From JBLHZY01 sp047631555 (GTDB lineage Bacteria; Pseudomonadota; Alphaproteobacteria; Rhodobacterales; Rhodobacteraceae): a stretch of DNA of 64,000 bases. The position numbers and the translations under genes are program-made. Positions 62,532 to 64,000 of this stretch are shown here, one piece after another. The stretch is from contig JBLHZY010000004.1 of NCBI GenBank assembly GCA_047631555.1, forward strand, positions 137,909 to 201,908. Reading direction: 5' to 3'. Within the stretch, counting starts at the first letter, position 1; each line of letters starts with the position of its first letter. Under the pieces are notes generated by a model. That model ran no database searches, was not told where the DNA came from, and saw only the letters and a program-made list of their open reading frames with translations.

Positions 62532-64000
62532 TTAGAGCAAGAGTAAGCGAGGCGGGACTAAGTCGCGGTAGTGGCTGAGGTGCAGATCGTTAACTGTGAC
62601 CAATCCTTCCATCGCTTCGATACCATCGGCCAAAGAAATGGTCATCGTTTCAACACCATCAAGCGTCACGGAATATGTGCTGGATTGATCATCAAAAGTA
62701 ATGCTCGCCTCAGGCAAAGCTATGTTTACATCTGTGTCTAAAGTGATCAGAAGGGTGTCTTCATTGGGGTTAAAATCGGTGATATGTGTCGCACCAAATT
62801 TGGTAAAATCGCTGGACGCCATATGATTGTTGGCACCGGTAAAGACTTCGACCCAGAATTCGTCATGGCCTTCGCCACCTGTCAGGGTCGATCCCGCTTC
62901 GGCATTTAGATCGTCATCTCCATCGCCACCGTATTCAACAACGTTATTGAGACCGGTGAAGAAGTCGTTGCCCGAACCGCCGTATCCGGTCGAGCCGTCG
63001 AACACGTCAATGGTATCACTTCCTTCGCCTCCATAGCCGACCGCGCCATGTAAGATATTGAGCGTATCATCACCCCCATCGCCGTAGGCAACGGACCCAA
63101 CGCCCCTAACGTCAATTTGGTCCCAACCGTCACCGCCATGGATCATGTCGAACCCAACGCCACCACGAAGGCTATCGTCGCCATCTCCGCCAGCTAAGAA
63201 ATCGTCACCCTCACCGCCAACAAGAGTATCGTTGTCATTGCCGCCGTAAAGTTCGTCATCGCCTTCGCCGCCCAAAAGAACATCGCTGCCGTCTTTACCC
63301 AGAAGCGTGTCATCGCCAGCATCACCGAATACGATATCGTCGCCTACGCCTCCGTCAACGCGGTCGTCGCCATCATTGCCCTCAAGAGTATCATCACCAC
63401 CATTCCCACGGACATCATCATTGCCTTCGTTGCCCTTTAGGTAATCATCGCCGCCGTTGCCACGGATCGTGTCATCGCCAGTATTGCCAAATGCGGTGTC
63501 ATCACCTTCACCGGCGTTGATAAGGTCATTTCCCCCTCCTCCAGAAATTTGATCATCGCCCTCGCCACCAAAAAGAATATCGCGACCGCCTTCACCTTCA
63601 AGCGTATCATGCCCTAGCTTTCCGACCAGAGTGTCATCACCATTTCCACCTCGCAGAGAGTCATGTCCATAACCGCCATCAACTCGGTCATTTCCATCGC
63701 CGCCATTTACAAAATCATCTCCGCCGTTGCCGCGCAAATCGTCATTACCATCGCCTGCAATAATCCAGTCATTGTCACCTCCACCGCGAATGGTATCGTT
63801 ACCGTCCTCTCCTGAAATTATATCGCGGCCATCTCCGCCCCAGATCCTGTCGCCGCCGTCACCGCCAAAGATCACATCGCTGCCGTCTTTACCCAGAAGC
63901 GTGTCATCGCCAGCATCACCGAATACGATATCGTCGCCTACGCCTCCGTCAACGCGGTCGTCGCCATCATTGCCCTCAAGAGTATCATCACCACCATTCC
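62532..64000 (-). CDS. RTX (hemolysin-type calcium-binding repeat) protein, partial
   Basis: The N-terminus lies beyond the window; an internal Met at 63875 is not the start, since the frame continues open to the edge. About 488 codons are visible. Nonapeptide repeats GGxGxDxxx (GGDGNDRVDGGYGHDSLRGG-type) run for roughly two thirds of it and would bind calcium in a beta-roll, as in type I secreted proteins. The repeats break near residues 260-310 from the visible start and give way to a C-terminal region (FDDQSSTYSVTLDGVETMTI) that probably carries the type I secretion signal. No transporter is visible nearby. Function (adhesin, matrix or enzyme) is unknown. Confidence 0.88.
   Translation of the reverse strand, partial: NGGDDTLEGNDGDDRVDGGVGDDIVFGDAGDDTLLGKDGSDVIFGGDGGDRIWGGDGRDIISGEDGNDTIRGGGDNDWIIAGDGNDDLRGNGGDDFVNGGDGNDRVDGGYGHDSLRGGNGDDTLVGKLGHDTLEGEGGRDILFGGEGDDQISGGGGNDLINAGEGDDTAFGNTGDDTIRGNGGDDYLKGNEGNDDVRGNGGDDTLEGNDGDDRVDGGVGDDIVFGDAGDDTLLGKDGSDVLLGGEGDDELYGGNDNDTLVGGEGDDFLAGGDGDDSLRGGVGFDMIHGGDGWDQIDVRGVGSVAYGDGGDDTLNILHGAVGYGGEGSDTIDVFDGSTGYGGSGNDFFTGLNNVVEYGGDGDDDLNAEAGSTLTGGEGHDEFWVEVFTGANNHMASSDFTKFGATHITDFNPNEDTLLITLDTDVNIALPEASITFDDQSSTYSVTLDGVETMTISLADGIEAMEGLVTVNDLHLSHYRDLVPPRLLLL
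63280..63406. repeat. Direct repeat copy 1 within the RTX gene
   Basis: Identical in all bases to 63874-64000. The offset of 594 bp is exactly 22 nonapeptide (27-bp) units, so the frame is kept. Confidence 0.9.
63874..64000. repeat. Direct repeat copy 2, cut by window edge
   Basis: At least 127 bases identical to 63280-63406; the true length cannot be seen because the window ends within it. Confidence 0.9.

Noticed and set aside
62532..64000. Repeated structure as a CRISPR array or tandem DNA element
   Set aside because: The periodicity is 27 bp in an open frame encoding GGxGxDxxx calcium-binding repeats; no constant repeat with unique spacers.

Overview
The window looks like a chromosomal segment of an alphaproteobacterium, most likely Rhodobacterales/Rhodobacteraceae (Roseobacter-like). 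The reasons are protein content and gene order (tolQRAB-pal-ybgF-tilS-ftsH next to ruvCAB-ybgC, DUF1127, a phosphatidylcholine synthase, a bifunctional PutA lacking a DNA-binding domain, an Lrp-type regulator beside arginine/proline catabolism), the GC-rich coding sequence, and the long antisense open frames that come with it. No rRNA, tRNA, CRISPR array or prophage was recognised.

Layout. 1-5.3 kb: end of a Tad pilus locus (tadD-like lipoprotein, prepilin peptidase), a polytopic membrane protein on the opposite strand, an AAA ATPase and a beta-hydroxyacid-dehydrogenase-like enzyme. 5.4-9.2 kb: a membrane LytTR regulator and the one-carbon pair fhs-folD. 9.2-21.2 kb: a long minus-strand block running ruvC-ruvA-ruvB, hypothetical, ybgC-tolQ-tolR-tolA-tolB-pal-ybgF-tilS-ftsH, closed by a strong terminator. 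21.2-33.9 kb: housekeeping and small accessory genes (DUF1127, prmA, an acetyltransferase, msrA, an MFS transporter, a PAS-GAF-GGDEF protein, priA, a transaldolase, a DUF2161 nuclease-like protein, DUF484-xerC, pcs). 34-46.2 kb: a surface protein, ileS, the ycjX/ycjF pair, truA, aroQ, a fumarylacetoacetase-like enzyme and adenine deaminase. 46.4-58.7 kb: a metabolic accessory block with UDP-glucose dehydrogenase, vanA-vanR-vanB (vanillate O-demethylation), an SDR-FMO pair with an Lrp-type regulator, and a divergent arginase-ornithine cyclodeaminase-putA operon. 58.8-61.1 kb: a GST, a conserved hypothetical and a MYG1-like protein. 61.2-64 kb: a lower-GC, gene-poor accessory end with a deleted IS3-family element and a large RTX repeat protein cut by the window edge.

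How the genes fit together. Arginase, ornithine cyclodeaminase and PutA form a complete arginine to ornithine to proline to glutamate route, probably controlled by the adjacent divergent Lrp-type gene. VanA/VanB release formaldehyde from methoxy-aromatics, and Fhs/FolD elsewhere in the window provide folate one-carbon chemistry, though no direct link can be shown. The Tol-Pal block maintains the envelope. The RTX protein and Tad genes point to secretion and surface attachment.

No wholly new multi-gene system is evident. The most unusual signals are a perfect hairpin that buries the ribosome-binding site of the surface-protein gene, a repressor gene placed inside the van operon with two phased palindromes upstream, an AAA ATPase beside the Tad genes, an exact repeat of at least 127 bp within the RTX gene, a 12-bp tandem repeat in tolA, and an unannotated 49-codon frame downstream of truA.
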